Positions 27,701 to 40,800 of a DNA stretch of 64,000 nucleotides are shown here, in pieces. Positions within the stretch are counted from its first letter, which is position 1, and each line of letters begins with the position of its first letter. The notes under the pieces were generated by a model, which made no database searches, was not told the DNA's origin, and saw nothing but the letters and a program-made list of their open reading frames with translations. The stretch spans positions 22,246,921-22,310,920 of the forward strand of contig CM022670.1 in assembly GCA_012295275.1 (NCBI GenBank), in the 5' to 3' direction. The position numbers and the translations under genes are program-made. Source of the DNA: Chrysomallon squamiferum (lineage: Eukaryota > Mollusca > Gastropoda > Neomphalida > Peltospiridae).

Positions 27701-30700
27701 AAAAATTAAATCTTGGGAAGCTTAGTATTATATTTAAATGCAGCATAAGACTGATTGTTTTATAAACTGAAAAGCAATAAAAAATATATATAAAAAATAA
27801 ATAAATTTATTGTTTAGAAATATTAACATTTGGTGAATTAGTATGGGATTTCAACAAGATAAATGTAAACAAGTCAGAATTCATCAAGTTTTAATTTTTT
27901 TTTTATAAAAAATATATGTGATGCAATTAAGGTGATGAAACAGTTGTCCATGATTAGCTAAGAATAAAGTTATATTTCACTCCACTAAAGTTTATTTTAT
28001 GATAATTATTCAGTGATAATTATTATAATAACAGTTTTGATTTTTTTAAATGAACTTGTATTTCTGACCAACATATTTTATGATTGTAGATTTAGTTTTA
28101 GTTGTTACAATAACACTTAACATTTTTTTAAAAATTAAATTATATTTTCTTCCTCCACAGCTAAATATGATTAATGAAGCAAAATGCATGGATATGTTTT
28201 TCAAGAACTTCTCACAGAATATTTCAGTTCGTATACCTCAACCCATCTGGCCTCTTGTCAGGAAAGATGTATTAGTGGAGACATTCGAAGTTAGTTTTAT
28301 TTTACCAACCAGAATTCAACTATAATTAGTTAAAACTTTAATATGTACTAACACATGATATTTATAAAAGGTGTGATGAAAGTCTTCTAAAGAGTAAATA
28401 TTTTCATGAGTTAGGTAAATGAATTAACGATTAATTTAGTCAGATTAATTTCAAAGAATTCTATGATAATTACAATTTCAGAGTCAGTGTTTAAAAATCC
28501 AAAAAAATTTAAAATCCAGTCTTTCTATAGGATTTGATTTGGGTTATGTGCTTGTAGGAAGGTGAACCGATCAGCACTTTTTTGAAGGAAGATGAAGATC
28601 ATCCTGCTGTTCTAAGACAGAAACTTGCTGAGCTTGGAGTAGATGCTTTACTGCAAATGGTAAATTTAATTAACTTGTTACATTTATACTCATCAGTTAA
28701 AATAATTAACCACTTTTACTAGAAATAAAGAATCATTTAAAGTAGTTATTACAGAGAAGTCTGCAATGATTATTTAACTAACTTGTCATATAGTATTATG
28801 TCTTTTTAATTTGTTAAAACAAGAATTATTATAATAAGAATTGTTTAAAACAGTTGTTACAGACAACTGCTTGTAGAATGGTAAATCATTTTTCTATCTA
28901 TCATACACTATTGTAGCTCTCATGTTATAGAAAGTCTGAGATGTAAAAATTCATGGCATATGCTATTTTACTGTTCTATAATCCTTTTTTGTTTTAGTTT
29001 TCAATTAATTATCCTACCACACAAACATTTCTTAGTTCACGCCAATTTTTGATTTTCAGGTATTTGTCAATAACTTTGTACATGGAGATCTTCACCCAGG
29101 GAACATTCTGGTACAGAGATGTGATGATTGTACAAAGGTTTGTGCTTCTCTGTATTCAGGAATAAAACATTTAAATAGTTAGTAAAAATTTATTTTTTAT
29201 ATCTATTAATTGTGTACATTCATCTCCAATATTTATTAATATTTAGCAATGAAAATTTCAGAATTTCTTTTTCATTTGTTAAAAGGCACATGCATTAGAT
29301 GCTGGAAAATTTAAACTAGATAATGGATAAGATTCCAAACAAAATAGATTTAAAAAGTATGTGAGTATGGTCTGCAAAATATGTATAGGAATTTGCAAAT
29401 ATTAACTTTACTACTAGTACAGTTAAATATAACTGATGAAATATCTGCTATCATTTTAGAACTTTTTATTTTAAAAAAAAAAATCATTTTTTATTAATTT
29501 TCATTTTAACTGGGCACTGAATTTCTGTTTTATTCAGACAGAAGAAAAGGTTATTCTACTTGATATTTTGGATACAGTGGTAACATCAGTTGTTGAAACG
29601 CCAAGTCCAGTTCGTCTGGTCTTTTTGGACTGTGGAATTACAGCATCTCTCAGTCCTTCAGATCTTCTCAAATTCACTGAGGTTTTCACAGCTGTAGTGA
29701 AAGGAGAGGTCAGAAAAACAGATTTGTTATTTCGCTTATAACTTTTGCAAAGAACTTAATTCTGTGGACAGAGCAAGTGTAATGTTTAATAACATTCAGT
29801 ACATTTTAGTGTAAACTATTATTATATACTGGAGTTACACTTAAGGTTCTTAAATAATGAAATCTAAGAGAGAATATCTGACTCTGTCATTCCTTGGGCA
29901 AGATATTATTACAAAAATAGGATATTTTGTTCCAGCAGCTGTAACAGATACAACTGCATTTGTTAACTCATTTGTAGAAAAGAAAACAACCCAGCCGGTC
30001 ACCCTGGTTTTTAGACTGGTCTCTGGGCAAGCATCTTTCCACTAATTTCTTTTACCTAGTCTGAATGATTAGGGAATTAAGTACATTAAAATCATCCTAC
30101 TATGTAACTTTGATAGTTTTACATTACAATATTTTAATTTTCTGAAATAGGTGATTTGCTGGTAATCAATAATGTTAAATTTATAGATTTTCCTTTCGAT
30201 CCGGTAAATGCTCATTCAGGATTATGTTTCTTGGGAAATAAGCAACATTAAAAAAACCTCATAAATTTATAATATTTAATTTTAGTTTTATTTAAAATTC
30301 TTTTTTTGAATTAGGGTGAAACTGTTGCAGAATTATTTCTTCGAAAAACCTCAGAGATGTACTGTGAAGATGAAAAACTTTTTACTAAAGATATGGCACA
30401 AGTTGTAAACAAGGCAAGGTGTGCAACAATAAAACTCTCAAAGGTTGGCAGTTTCTTTTATACATTACAAAAAAAAATAATAAATAAACGAAAATAACTA
30501 ATAATAATTTTTAAAAATATTTTAAAAAGATAAATAACTTAAGTTTTAATAGCAGCAGTTTTAATTTCACATTGTACAATAAAGATAATACAGTGTAATT
30601 GTAATTTTGTTAATAATTCTGTTTGGAGGAGGAAGTGTTTGATTTGAGACACAATATCCATCCTGTTTCATGTCAAATAAGTTAATTTCTGAAATTCAAA

Positions 30701-31287
30701 AAAAATTAAATTAAAAAAAATTACGCTTTCAGAAACAACCTCTTTTGTAAATCAGAAACAAACATCTATATATTCTTTATAAATAAATATTTGTACTTTA
30801 GAGTGGATTTTCCAAATTTCATTTCTGTAGGTTCAGGGCCATGTTGTGATCCATTAATTTAATATTTTTCATTGACATTTTACTATGAATGAGTTAGAAA
30901 ATAAAAGAAATTTGTAATGTTTAAATTTCAGTATTTACTAGCCATCTTCATTTAGGTGTAGAACCAGATTTAAATATTCTAACAAATATTTATCTTAAAC
31001 AGTTACAGAATTTAATTTTCTAATTACATCACTGTATGATAATGAATGACTTCAATATATACATATATAATTTTATCTTATTTTGATTTTTGCAGATAAA
31101 TGTGGCTGAACTTTTGTCTGAAGTATTTGGTGTGTTGGCAAAGCATCATGTGAAAATGGAAAGCAACTTTGCCATGGTTATTTTTGCAATAGCGGTTTTG
31201 GAAGGCTTGGGAAGATCCTTAGATCCAAATATTGACATTCTGGAGAAAGCAAAACCATTTCTACTTCAAAGAACATTGTTTTCATAG
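24793..31287 (+). CDS. ADCK2: ADCK2, aarF-domain (UbiB-family) atypical kinase
   Basis: Eleven coding exons join in phase to 668 residues: 24793-25593, 25827-25938, 26259-26312, 26716-26804, 27414-27563, 28161-28289, 28558-28659, 29060-29137, 29538-29708, 30315-30443 and 31096-31287. The N-terminus is basic and poor in acidic residues, fitting a mitochondrial presequence, and hydrophobic segments follow near residues 82-100 and 135-185. The UbiB motifs are in order: KFGQWASTRRDLF near 199 (KxGQ inhibitory extension), GSGCIAQVYKA (the Ala-rich nucleotide loop), PVAVKVLHP (Lys352), HGDLHPGNIL (Asp489, catalytic-loop type) and FLDCGI (metal-binding Asp536, DFG position). UbiB proteins are atypical kinase/ATPases of the inner mitochondrial membrane; ADCK2 is linked to coenzyme Q and fatty-acid metabolism. 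All core catalytic residues are kept. Human ADCK2 is about 626 aa, so the length fits. A 62-codon frame in an intron (29857-30045) is unrelated. Confidence 0.93.
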
Positions 31288-32968
31288 AACAGATAATGTA
31301 TGTGCATTTGTTTGTTTGTGTCTATGTACATCTATAGACACACACAATCAAATGCATATTTTAAATTAATTAAATAAAATTAAGTTACAACTTTAATAAT
31401 TATTTTCTTTATACATTTCTTTTGTGATGAGATTCATACAAACATACATAATTTTTTAATGTTAGATTTTTATTTTTACTTCTTATTAATATGTTTTAAA
31501 AAACAAAACAAACAAAAAAAGCTTTTAAAATGCCAATGTCCCTTTCAGATGCAAAATAATTTCTGAATATATATATCATGTTCTGATAAAACAAAAATTA
31601 TGTCTCCAGATTATTAATACAAGTTGAATTTTAGCTAAAATATTGGTCACTTTTTACAAATTATTGTTATTTATTTTCCCACTGTTATGAAAATATTTGT
31701 GAATTGATCTTGTGTTTTTAATAGTACAGTTAAGAAAATTATTATTATTTTTTTATATAAATGGACCATATGGCAGTTAGAGAAATTTTTATTTATGTTT
31801 TAAAAACTTATGATATTTTAAAGTTATTTAATATGAAATCTAGATGTATTTCAACATTATTGAAACCTCTAGTGCAAATAGCAAATAGCTCTGATAACAA
31901 ATTTAGTTTGTTAATCATATAATCAGATACCAATTAGCAAATAATTTATTAAGTTTATTATTTTAGGAGCATTTCATGTTATTTGCTCCACTATTATGAC
32001 AATAAAAATTGTTAAATTTACATGTATATGAAAATAAACATCATAAGGGTACTGAATATGCAAAATTTAGATATGTAAACTATACTAGGAAGACTGTGAT
32101 GATTTTGTTGGATAAAAAAATCCACATTTGTTTTATATTTTGTATTAATTTTTCAGAAAATTAGGTCCAAGTAATAAATTTCAGTTAGACTTGCCTAAAC
32201 TTTCAATGCAGCAGTTTTTCTACCAGTATATTTTTTATGTTATAAAGTTTTGTCATTCTGTTTTGTATCAATATTTCTATCACTTTATTAATCACTGATT
32301 ATTAAATCAGTTGTCTGTTTTTTGTGTGTTTTTTTGCAAACAAGATACTGATTTTACAAAATGATTTTTGAGATTTAAAATAAAAGATTATAAAAGTGCA
32401 GAGTGTATAGGTTTAACTTTTCTTGCTTCCAAATTAAGTGCCACCCTTAAAAAATACAACTACCAGTTTTTCTTTCTGGGATTAAGTAAACATTAATCTT
32501 ATGGTGTTTATTAGCACAAAAGTAAACAAAAGTATCATAGTGCCAAAATGTCATGTTCTGTCAAATATTTCCATGTAATTCCCCTCTGATGGATGAATTT
32601 AATAAACAAATGAATATTTTCTTTCTTTCATTCATTTTTTCTAAAAGCAAATTGTTGCCCAGCATGAAAAAAATAATTCATTTTTATTGAAACTGATAAA
32701 TAAAAACTTAACAAATATTTAAGTTGGATCAGTTTTACCTAACATTAATGGTGAAACAACAAAGTATCTAGGATTTGTTTCTCTAATCCCAGAAATCTTT
32801 ATATTTGTGCCAGATATACCGAGTCACAAATTAAAAATATAATGTTTATACCTCTTCATGTTAGGAAAGAAAAACAAGTGTCACAAGTCCTAACATACTG
32901 TTCAGTTCGTACAGTATCACAACAGGTTTTCACATTCTAAACAAATAATGCTGTGAGCAATGTACAAA
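31288..32968. other. Convergent 3' UTR/intergenic space between ADCK2 and RAB9
   Basis: The two genes point toward each other. AATAAA at 31373-31378 (+) lies 86 bases after the ADCK2 stop. On the other strand a signal (TTTATT read on the plus strand) at 32683-32688 lies about 280 bases after the RAB9 stop. No coding evidence was seen between them. Confidence 0.5.
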
Positions 32969-33580
32969 TTATGCACAACATCCAGAAGTTGATCTGGATT
33001 TTTTTTGGAGGTTGACAGTGTTCCCGTGTGAAGGTTTTATATCTATTTGATCTTCTAACTCTAGTAGTCGTTGCACTGCTGCTTTAAATGCCCTATCAAC
33101 ATTTGTAGAATCTTTGGCACTTGTTTCATAATATGGCATGTTATCATTTGTTGCACACCAGCTCTTCGCTTGCTCCTCTGAAACACTTCGTTGTGCAACG
33201 TCAATTTTGTTTCCAATGAGGACAAATGGAAATGTGCTTCCCGACTGAATATCGGCATAATATAAAAATTCCTTTTTCCACATTGAAAGATTTTTAAAAC
33301 TCTGGAGATCATCAACAGCATAAGTCAAAAGACAACAATCTGCTCCACGATAGAATGGTGTTCTCAAACTTTTAAATCTTTCCTGCCCTGCTGTATCCCA
33401 AATCTGCATTGTGTAGTGGTCTTCAGCAATCACTACATCTTTATTAAGGAACTCCACACCAATTGTATGAAATGACTGAGCATCAAATTTATTACTGACA
33501 AATCGATTCATTAAAGAACTTTTCCCAACACCTCCATCTCCAAGCAGGATAACTTTAAGCAGTTTTGATTTGCCTGCCAT
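32969..33580 (-). CDS. RAB9: RAB9 small GTPase
   Basis: A single uninterrupted coding exon gives 203 residues. Motifs: G1 GDGGVGKS (14-21), switch I with HTIGVEF (38-44), G3 WDTAGQE (61-67), G4 NKID, and G5 SAK. RAB9-specific stretches such as SLMNRFVSNKFD and GVEFLNKD separate it from RAB7. The C-terminus ends SGCCA, a CCX prenylation site, where vertebrate RAB9 ends in CC. RAB9 directs late endosome to trans-Golgi transport (mannose-6-phosphate receptor recycling) and lysosome-related organelle traffic. An acceptor (AACAG, 33598-33600) lies 17 bases upstream of the ATG, so the 5' UTR is spliced while the coding region has no intron. Confidence 0.96.
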   Translation of the reverse strand: MAGKSKLLKVILLGDGGVGKSSLMNRFVSNKFDAQSFHTIGVEFLNKDVVIAEDHYTMQIWDTAGQERFKSLRTPFYRGADCCLLTYAVDDLQSFKNLSMWKKEFLYYADIQSGSTFPFVLIGNKIDVAQRSVSEEQAKSWCATNDNMPYYETSAKDSTNVDRAFKAAVQRLLELEDQIDIKPSHGNTVNLQKKSRSTSGCCA

Positions 33581-34992
33581 ACTGCATTTAGTTTAATCTG
33601 TTAAAAAAAAATAACAGAATCAGTGAAAATTACAACTTTACTTGGGTAAATATTTTACATATATAAAAATATGGAAAGATTAGCTAATGAAATCTTATGG
33701 TTATTAAAACTACAGTAAAACTGTATTGTATAAAGATCAAATAGTTAGGTCAGTTTGGTGTTTTAATGACATTGCTAAACTTTAGAGCAATTTGTTGAAT
33801 TTGTAATGCACTCCATTCATCAATCTGTTACTGTTGTTTCTTACTGCATCTAGGAACTGCAAGAAGAATATATTTATATTTTGGGGACTGTATAAAATTA
33901 AGTGTTTTACCTGTACTCATTTATATGTGATCATTCTAAAAATCAAATGCTCATTAAAAATAAGTGAACCATGTTTTAATTAATGAAACCTATTTTTTTT
34001 TTATATATAGCATGCATTTGAAGTATGAGTCCAAATGGTAACCATTTCTTAAATGATATCTTTATAAAGGAAAAGCATTAGATTTTTGTTTTTTTTTTAA
34101 TAACATCAGTTGGAAACTAAAGCCTATAAATTATAATAATACTAAACAAGCCTGCATATCTGTAACTTTTATTCTTAAAATTTACATGGAATACCTAGGA
34201 AAATGGGTAACATTAATATTGTTACCTGATATTATAATTAGAATGAGTCATCAAATTAAATATAATCTCTCAGCTACTAGACCAAATGTCAAGACAAATT
34301 TGGATCTCCCTTTGATACATTCAGTCTAAATATGAAACTTAGTTTCCTATACTGGATTATGCTTCTTTAAATAATATTTGTTCTTTATTCATTCAAATTA
34401 TAAAGTATAGTTGTAATTATTCGTCATAATATTTCATAAAATATTTGAAAATATAATAATAATGTATGCTTAAAGTAATGAGTTGAATTAATGAACTGTA
34501 AAACAGATAGCCTGAGACGTAATGAAAAAGTATTGGCAGACAACTCTGCTGCTGAAATATTTTGATTTCTTTTAATATAATTCAAGAAATAAAAACATTA
34601 TAAATAAATGTAAGCTTTCATAAACTGGCCCCACAAATGATAATTGCCACTCTTCGTGCGAATTCCGCTTTGTAACGGTAACTTATTAACTAGCGGGATA
34701 AACCATCCAGACTGTTTCCATAAAAAGATAACTAATTTAAATTTAAAGTTCTAAAACTGTACTGACACTGACAATAATCATCTTCAACCAACATCACAAC
34801 ACTAAAGTCCAGTGTTAGGTGACACCTCTGACAGTGATACACTGAGTGACTGACACTGACAGTGTCGCACCAGATATTTTGTCAGTTATAAAGTAAAACT
34901 ATATTGTTAATTAGTTAATACTTTTACTATCAAGTATTTAACAATAAAGCTTTGCATATGTACCTGCATGTGATGTAAGACTGAACACTTAC

Positions 34993-35070
34993 CTTATTCC
35001 TAAATATATAATATTAATTACAAAATATTGTTAATTCCGTCACAATCTTCATGATCATGGTGGGGGAAAA
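34993..35070 (-). other. Probable noncoding first exon of RAB9
   Basis: On the minus strand a perfect donor (AAG|GTAAGTG) ends an exon at 34993. It matches the acceptor just upstream of the RAB9 ATG and would give a 5' UTR intron of about 1.4 kb. The exon start is not visible; 35070 is only an estimate, set by the promoter motifs next to it. Confidence 0.4.
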
Positions 35071-35075
35071 GCCTC

Positions 35076-35103
35076 TCACATGACGTCATGACTATCATGT
35101 GAC
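35076..35103. promoter_or_regulatory. CRE overlapped and flanked by M-box E-boxes, RAB9 promoter
   Basis: A perfect CRE palindrome TGACGTCA (35081-35088) overlaps TCACATGA (35076-35083), and the inverted copy TCATGTGA follows at 35095-35102. TCATGTGA is the M-box recognised by MITF/TFE factors, which control lysosome and endosome genes. The cluster lies just upstream of the probable RAB9 first exon. Confidence 0.5.
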
Positions 35104-36397
35104 AAATCATCGGACTGAAGAATTCCCTTCCGGATAAATGGAACTACTTACTATACGAAGGTGTTTTTAAACTTTCCTTCCCCAACGCATCTTTTCTTAT
35201 TTTGCGCTGGTTGGTTCTCCTTATGTCTGTAGCTCACTAGAAAATGGACATTAAATTGTGCACTGAAATTTAAAGTACTAATAATTTTATTATTTGTACT
35301 TAAAATAGAAAAATAAAAAATTAAGAACGATGGAACATTTTTGTTTTAAAACAGTTTAATTTGTTTAAAGTAATTTTAGTCATTTTACATATATCTCCAT
35401 ATGTTAATGATAATGGTATAATTATACATGTTATCTTCTATAACAGTAATTATATGTGTTGCTTTTGTTTGTTATTGTTATATATATTTATCATTATTAT
35501 TAATTAATTAATAATTTAATCTAATATAATCTAATTGAATTTTGTTTTGTTTGTTTTATAGAACTTCTAAATTTGCTAAGATTTAGCTTGTCATCCATTA
35601 AGTTTCAAATACAGACAGATTCTTGCAAATGTATACTGATTTAGATATGAAGATTTGTCATATATCGCTGATTAGAGTCTACAACGTTTCCTAAAAACGA
35701 ATTTGAATCGAATATAAGAAAATCGAATATAAAAATTATATTTCCAGATGCAGAATAAAGCTGGTGATATTTGGTGTCTGTCAATCTTCAGGAATCTTGG
35801 GGAAAACAAATGTTTTCAAATAAATGATTAAACTCATGGACTGGATATTATTACCTTTTTATTACGTTAGTATTACGTTTTATTACGTTATTAAAACAGT
35901 AAAGGGCGACAAAACAAAACTTCAGACCTTTAGATAATTACAAGCAATCTCAATGGTAATTACGGGCAAACTATTCTGTGACGTATCAAAATATTGGGCT
36001 TTTCGTATCAATACTCTTTAACAAACATTTATCTAATGTTTTCTTCATCTTCATCTTCTTCTTTTGTAGCGATACACATATACACTTTCTCGATTACAAA
36101 TATTGTAGTTAACTTTATTACTACTACTACAACTACTACTATTTAGAGTTTTGGAATAAATATGTACTTGGAATTGATGCAGTAAACAAAATGTTCAGTA
36201 TTTTGTGCCACTGAATCCAGAGACAATTCAATGCAGATGTACAATATTAATGGCCCATCCTAACTACAAAATATCATAAACATCAATTTCAGTTTGTTGA
36301 ATTTGCTAATTAATTGGTAGAATCACGAAGCGCGTTCTTTGATGGTTTTGAACATACACAAGCATAATACAATTCTGTCTGCAACCACCTTTGTTTG

Positions 36398-36469
<72 letters not shown>

Positions 36470-36577
36470 CTTAATTTAATTGTTTGGAATTATAAAATTA
36501 CAATTTATTAATAGAGATATCTGTTATATCTATTATATACATATGATTGTCTTACTCAAAATTGGTGCTTATTACAG
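35104..36577. other. RAB9-SMG8 divergent intergenic region
   Basis: No coding evidence. The two genes diverge, and the SMG8 start codon follows directly after a splice acceptor (TTACAG at 36572-36577), so SMG8 must have a noncoding first exon somewhere in this interval, probably sharing the promoter near 35.1 kb. A CT repeat sits at 36400-36466. Confidence 0.45.
36400..36466. repeat. (CT)n microsatellite upstream of the SMG8 start exon
   Basis: About 33 CT units end 111 bases before the SMG8 start exon. It is a pure pyrimidine tract on the sense strand, probably inside the 5' UTR intron. Confidence 0.95.
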
Positions 36578-36824
36578 ATGACTGGAAATAAGGAAAAGAA
36601 AATTAAAATGTCAGCCCACAGTGATGTTTTTGCTTTTCCTCCGAATTTTGATGTCAAGTGAGTCCGTTTAGATGTTTACAAACGTTTCTGATTTTAATAA
36701 AATGAATGGTCTGTAGCAAGTATATTTTTGTTATATGATGTTATATTTTATATTTCCCATTATATAATTTCGGTTTAATGCATTCATTAATGATAGTGTA
36801 GATAAAAACAAAACGAAACGATAA

Positions 36825-36871
<47 letters not shown>

Positions 36872-37738
36872 AATCCGCTTTCACTTTTTGCCAAATCCTC
36901 CTGTTTCTCTAACATTCGTACAGGCAGCCGTGTCATCGCCAGCAACATACATTACATATTGAATCAAATCTCTGTTAAAAACAGGGGAAGACTTAACCTA
37001 TAAATACCAATTAAAATGAATTATTTTATTAAAAAAAAATTAAATTTTTTGAAAAATAAAAAATAAAATTTTCATATTTTTTTAATATAAATTTGTTTAT
37101 AATTCTACTTGAACTTTAAGATGACTATTTCAGTTAAATAATTCTATAAATATGGAATAATTAACGTCTGTTTCAGAAAAGAAAAAAATAATAAAAAATT
37201 AAAATGTTGTTCCTTCACATCTTGTGAATCGGAAAGTAATTATGGTCATGACTGAATGCATAAATAAAAATCACCAGTGCCGAATAGTTAAATATCATTG
37301 TTTTGATTTAAATAATTAGAGGAGATCTGAAGCCTAGATTAAAGTAACTAAATTATAATCGGTTTATTTGTCAGTTATATTTAATGTTGATCAGAAATAT
37401 ATAATCACAAAGAAAATGATCTTCAACCCAGAAAGCAGCAGAATAGCTTCAAATAATAGAATGACCATAGATATGGTGAAGTCCATCCACTGACTTAAAA
37501 ATATTGATATAAATGTTGCATCATTCATTTTATGATCTGTGTATCAGATATAATGTCTGCATGGTTTCAGTAAAATAGAGTCCATAAAAACTATTTGTAT
37601 TCTTTGATGCATTGGAACCCACTGTAATTGTAACTGAGACTTTTGGAGGACTGCAGCATCACTTGAATTTTAGAAAGCAAAATAATTGTAACTGTCATTG
37701 AATCTCAGTCCACTTGTGTAATTGTAATTGAACCCAAC

Positions 37739-37810
<72 letters not shown>

Positions 37811-40800
37811 TTTTTTAATTTTTATATTTTTTTATTTCCAGAAGCCTGCCACACTTAGATAAAAAAGTATGCATAGTGACAATTATTGGCAAAAACCAAC
37901 TGAATGGGTTTACTACAAAAGCTTCCATTTTGAATCCAGTGCTGGACAGAGATGTCTTTCTTGTAAGCTTATGTTTTTAGTTTATATTCTGAAAAAAAAA
38001 ATTAAAAATAGGCAAGTGAAAGAAAAAGTTACAAAGAGCCTTTAAAAATCGGTCTCTTAATTTCACAGATTGATTGAAATAAGTCAGATGAAAGAAAATG
38101 TAGATAATATTTTTGAAGGTATCAGCAAAATAGTTTGAAATATGTATGTATGGGTGTGTATATGGAAATATGTTTACTGATAAATAAAACATAAAAAAAA
38201 CATACATTACACAAAGTACATACAATAAACCAGAAATAAATTCCAAATATATGAATTTTCTGATCTCCAAACTTGGAGGAACACAATCAGTCTGCTGAAA
38301 CGTTAATAGCTGTACAGACTCATTGTTTTACAGTTGGTGGGATTGTTACCAACTGCTGAGGCAGTATATTTCTGATTTCCCTATGACCAGTAAAGATAGT
38401 TTACCAGAGCCTGACATGTTGGCAGTCACAAAGACAGTTAGTCTTTCTTTGCTTTTTTTTCTGTCCATGAAATCTACATCTTTAAAATCTAACAGTTTAT
38501 CAGGAAGGAGTCAATAAAATATTCCTGCTTCGTCTACATTGTAATTGTAATAGCTCATATTATTTAACCTTATCACTGGAACCTTTAGCCATGAATAGCT
38601 TGTCAATATGTTTAACTTTATTGTCTATAGGAAACAAAGATTTTGGACAGAACTGGCTCTCATTTGTAGAACATTTATATTTCTTTGAAAGAAACATGCA
38701 CAGCTTAAGGGATTCCCTTATTAGTATTGTTCGGATGTTTTATCATCTTACTTCAGCGACCATGCCCATTTGAAATACACTTTATGATGTTAAACATAAT
38801 CTATGTGTGTGAGAAGATTAAATTTTCATAATCTCCTTTTCATTTTCATATCAAATAATCAACACAGCATTCAAGATGTTTTGTATCTGCCCAGGATGTA
38901 ATATTGACAGTTAGTTTCTTTTTGGATTGAGCTGCTGCTGGAATCTTTTTGGCAGTTCCTTGCAAAATTTAGCTTCCTGTTATGTCTCATCACATTTTAT
39001 ATTCAGTCTTCTCCAAAACAGTGTGTGTGTGTGTGTGTGTGTGTGTCTGATCTTCAGTAACTATGTTGTTACATCACATGATAATAGTGAATCAAACAAA
39101 TGACACTTAAGAACACAGTTCTGTAAAATGACTGGGAATTTATGCCATTTTTTTAACTGACTGACTGAATCGGGCATTTTACATATTGCCTGATTGACTG
39201 TTAATATTTTTTGTGTGGGTGTGTGACATAACTTTAATAAAACTTTCGTTGCTGTTTTTTTTTCTGTTTTTAATTAAATCTGCGCAGTTGTAATTATGTC
39301 TCTTTTTTTTTTTTTTTCTTTTTTTTTTGGCTTATTAAGTTTTCAAAAGATCTTAGTTGTTTGCTTAAATATATATACTTTAATATTTTGATTTGTTTGT
39401 TTCCAGGGCACAGAAAGTTATCTAGGAAAACAAATAGACAGGGTAAGGCATTCAGTGTTTAATTAACTTCACATTTTTATTTTTCCAGAAAATGATATTT
39501 CAGGACAACAGTTAATAGCAGTTATTTATAATAATGAATATTTCGTTGTTTTTTAGTCTTATTTTATTTTTCTTTTGTGGTTTTATTTCTTCTTCTTCTT
39601 CATAAGTTCTTACCAATAAATATGTAGATTAGTTTTATAATTATTTTTTAAATAACCTGACTTTGTTACACTTGCAGGGTGAAATAGAGTGTTTCTATGA
39701 TACTGATTCACAGGTCATATACTTACACTACCAGTCATTATCAGATGCCAGTAGACTTGCTAACAAATGTAAAGAGCTGATTGACAAATCAATGGTAATC
39801 TGTTCTTTTTTCATTTCTTATTCAGCTTTAACATTAGAATCACATTATCATTATTTGTTCATTATTTCTGTCTTTTTATTGCGTCTGTTTCCTTGATTTA
39901 TATTATTTATAATTATAGTTTCATAATTATATGTTATCAAAAATAATATTGATAGAATTTATTTTATGTAGGCTAAATTTCTTCAACTAGAAGATAATGC
40001 ATTGTAATATGTAATAATTATATATAAGGAAACATTGTGTTAAAAAAATTAAAGTTATTGTTAATAAGTAAACATACCTGAATGAGATACACCTTGTATC
40101 TGAGTGAAAAACTGGAAAAAATTATTTCATATTTAAAAAAATTATAATACTTTCTAATACACATATACTTGTATGAATGTTTATATATTAATTCAGAATG
40201 TGTCATTATTTTAAAAATGATTTTTGTTTATTTAGGATCTGATTTCCCTGTGGCAAGATGAAGACTTCACATATGCCAAAAATCTACTGTTTCTCTTTTG
40301 TGTCTCACATATTGTTCTTGTGAGTTTAATTTTAACATTTATTTTTATCTTATACAAATGCTTCATATTTTATCAAATATATTTTAAGATTTGCATTTCC
40401 TAATGCATCTAGAAAAAAATTAAAGTTTGTAAAATGAAATGGTTGTATGTATTGAAATTTATATGTGGTTTTACTAGAAATTTACTTGAGACATTTAGAA
40501 ATACATTTGGTATCATTCTTATAGTATTTTATTTGTTGCTTCACTCAAAGCTTTACTACTAAGTAAGAATGATCAAAAAAAAAAAAAAAAAATGGAAGGC
40601 AATCCAACCCATAATTTGACTGCTTAATCTGCCAATAAAATCAGCTTTCAATTACAAATCAAGTTAATGTTGAACAAGTTCTGTTCATTTCCCCATAAGC
40701 ATGTTTGATAAGTTTTGTGTTTCCCATGATAAATATTATCAGGTTGTTTACATTACTTCACTTTTCAGACATAACAAACAGCATAATTCCTGCCATAATA

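Noticed and set aside
29857-30045. 62-codon open frame inside an ADCK2 intron
   Set aside because: It is not flanked by in-phase splice sites, and ADCK2 joins correctly without it.
33061-33321. 86-codon frame on the minus strand inside RAB9
   Set aside because: It is an out-of-frame shadow of the RAB9 coding exon.
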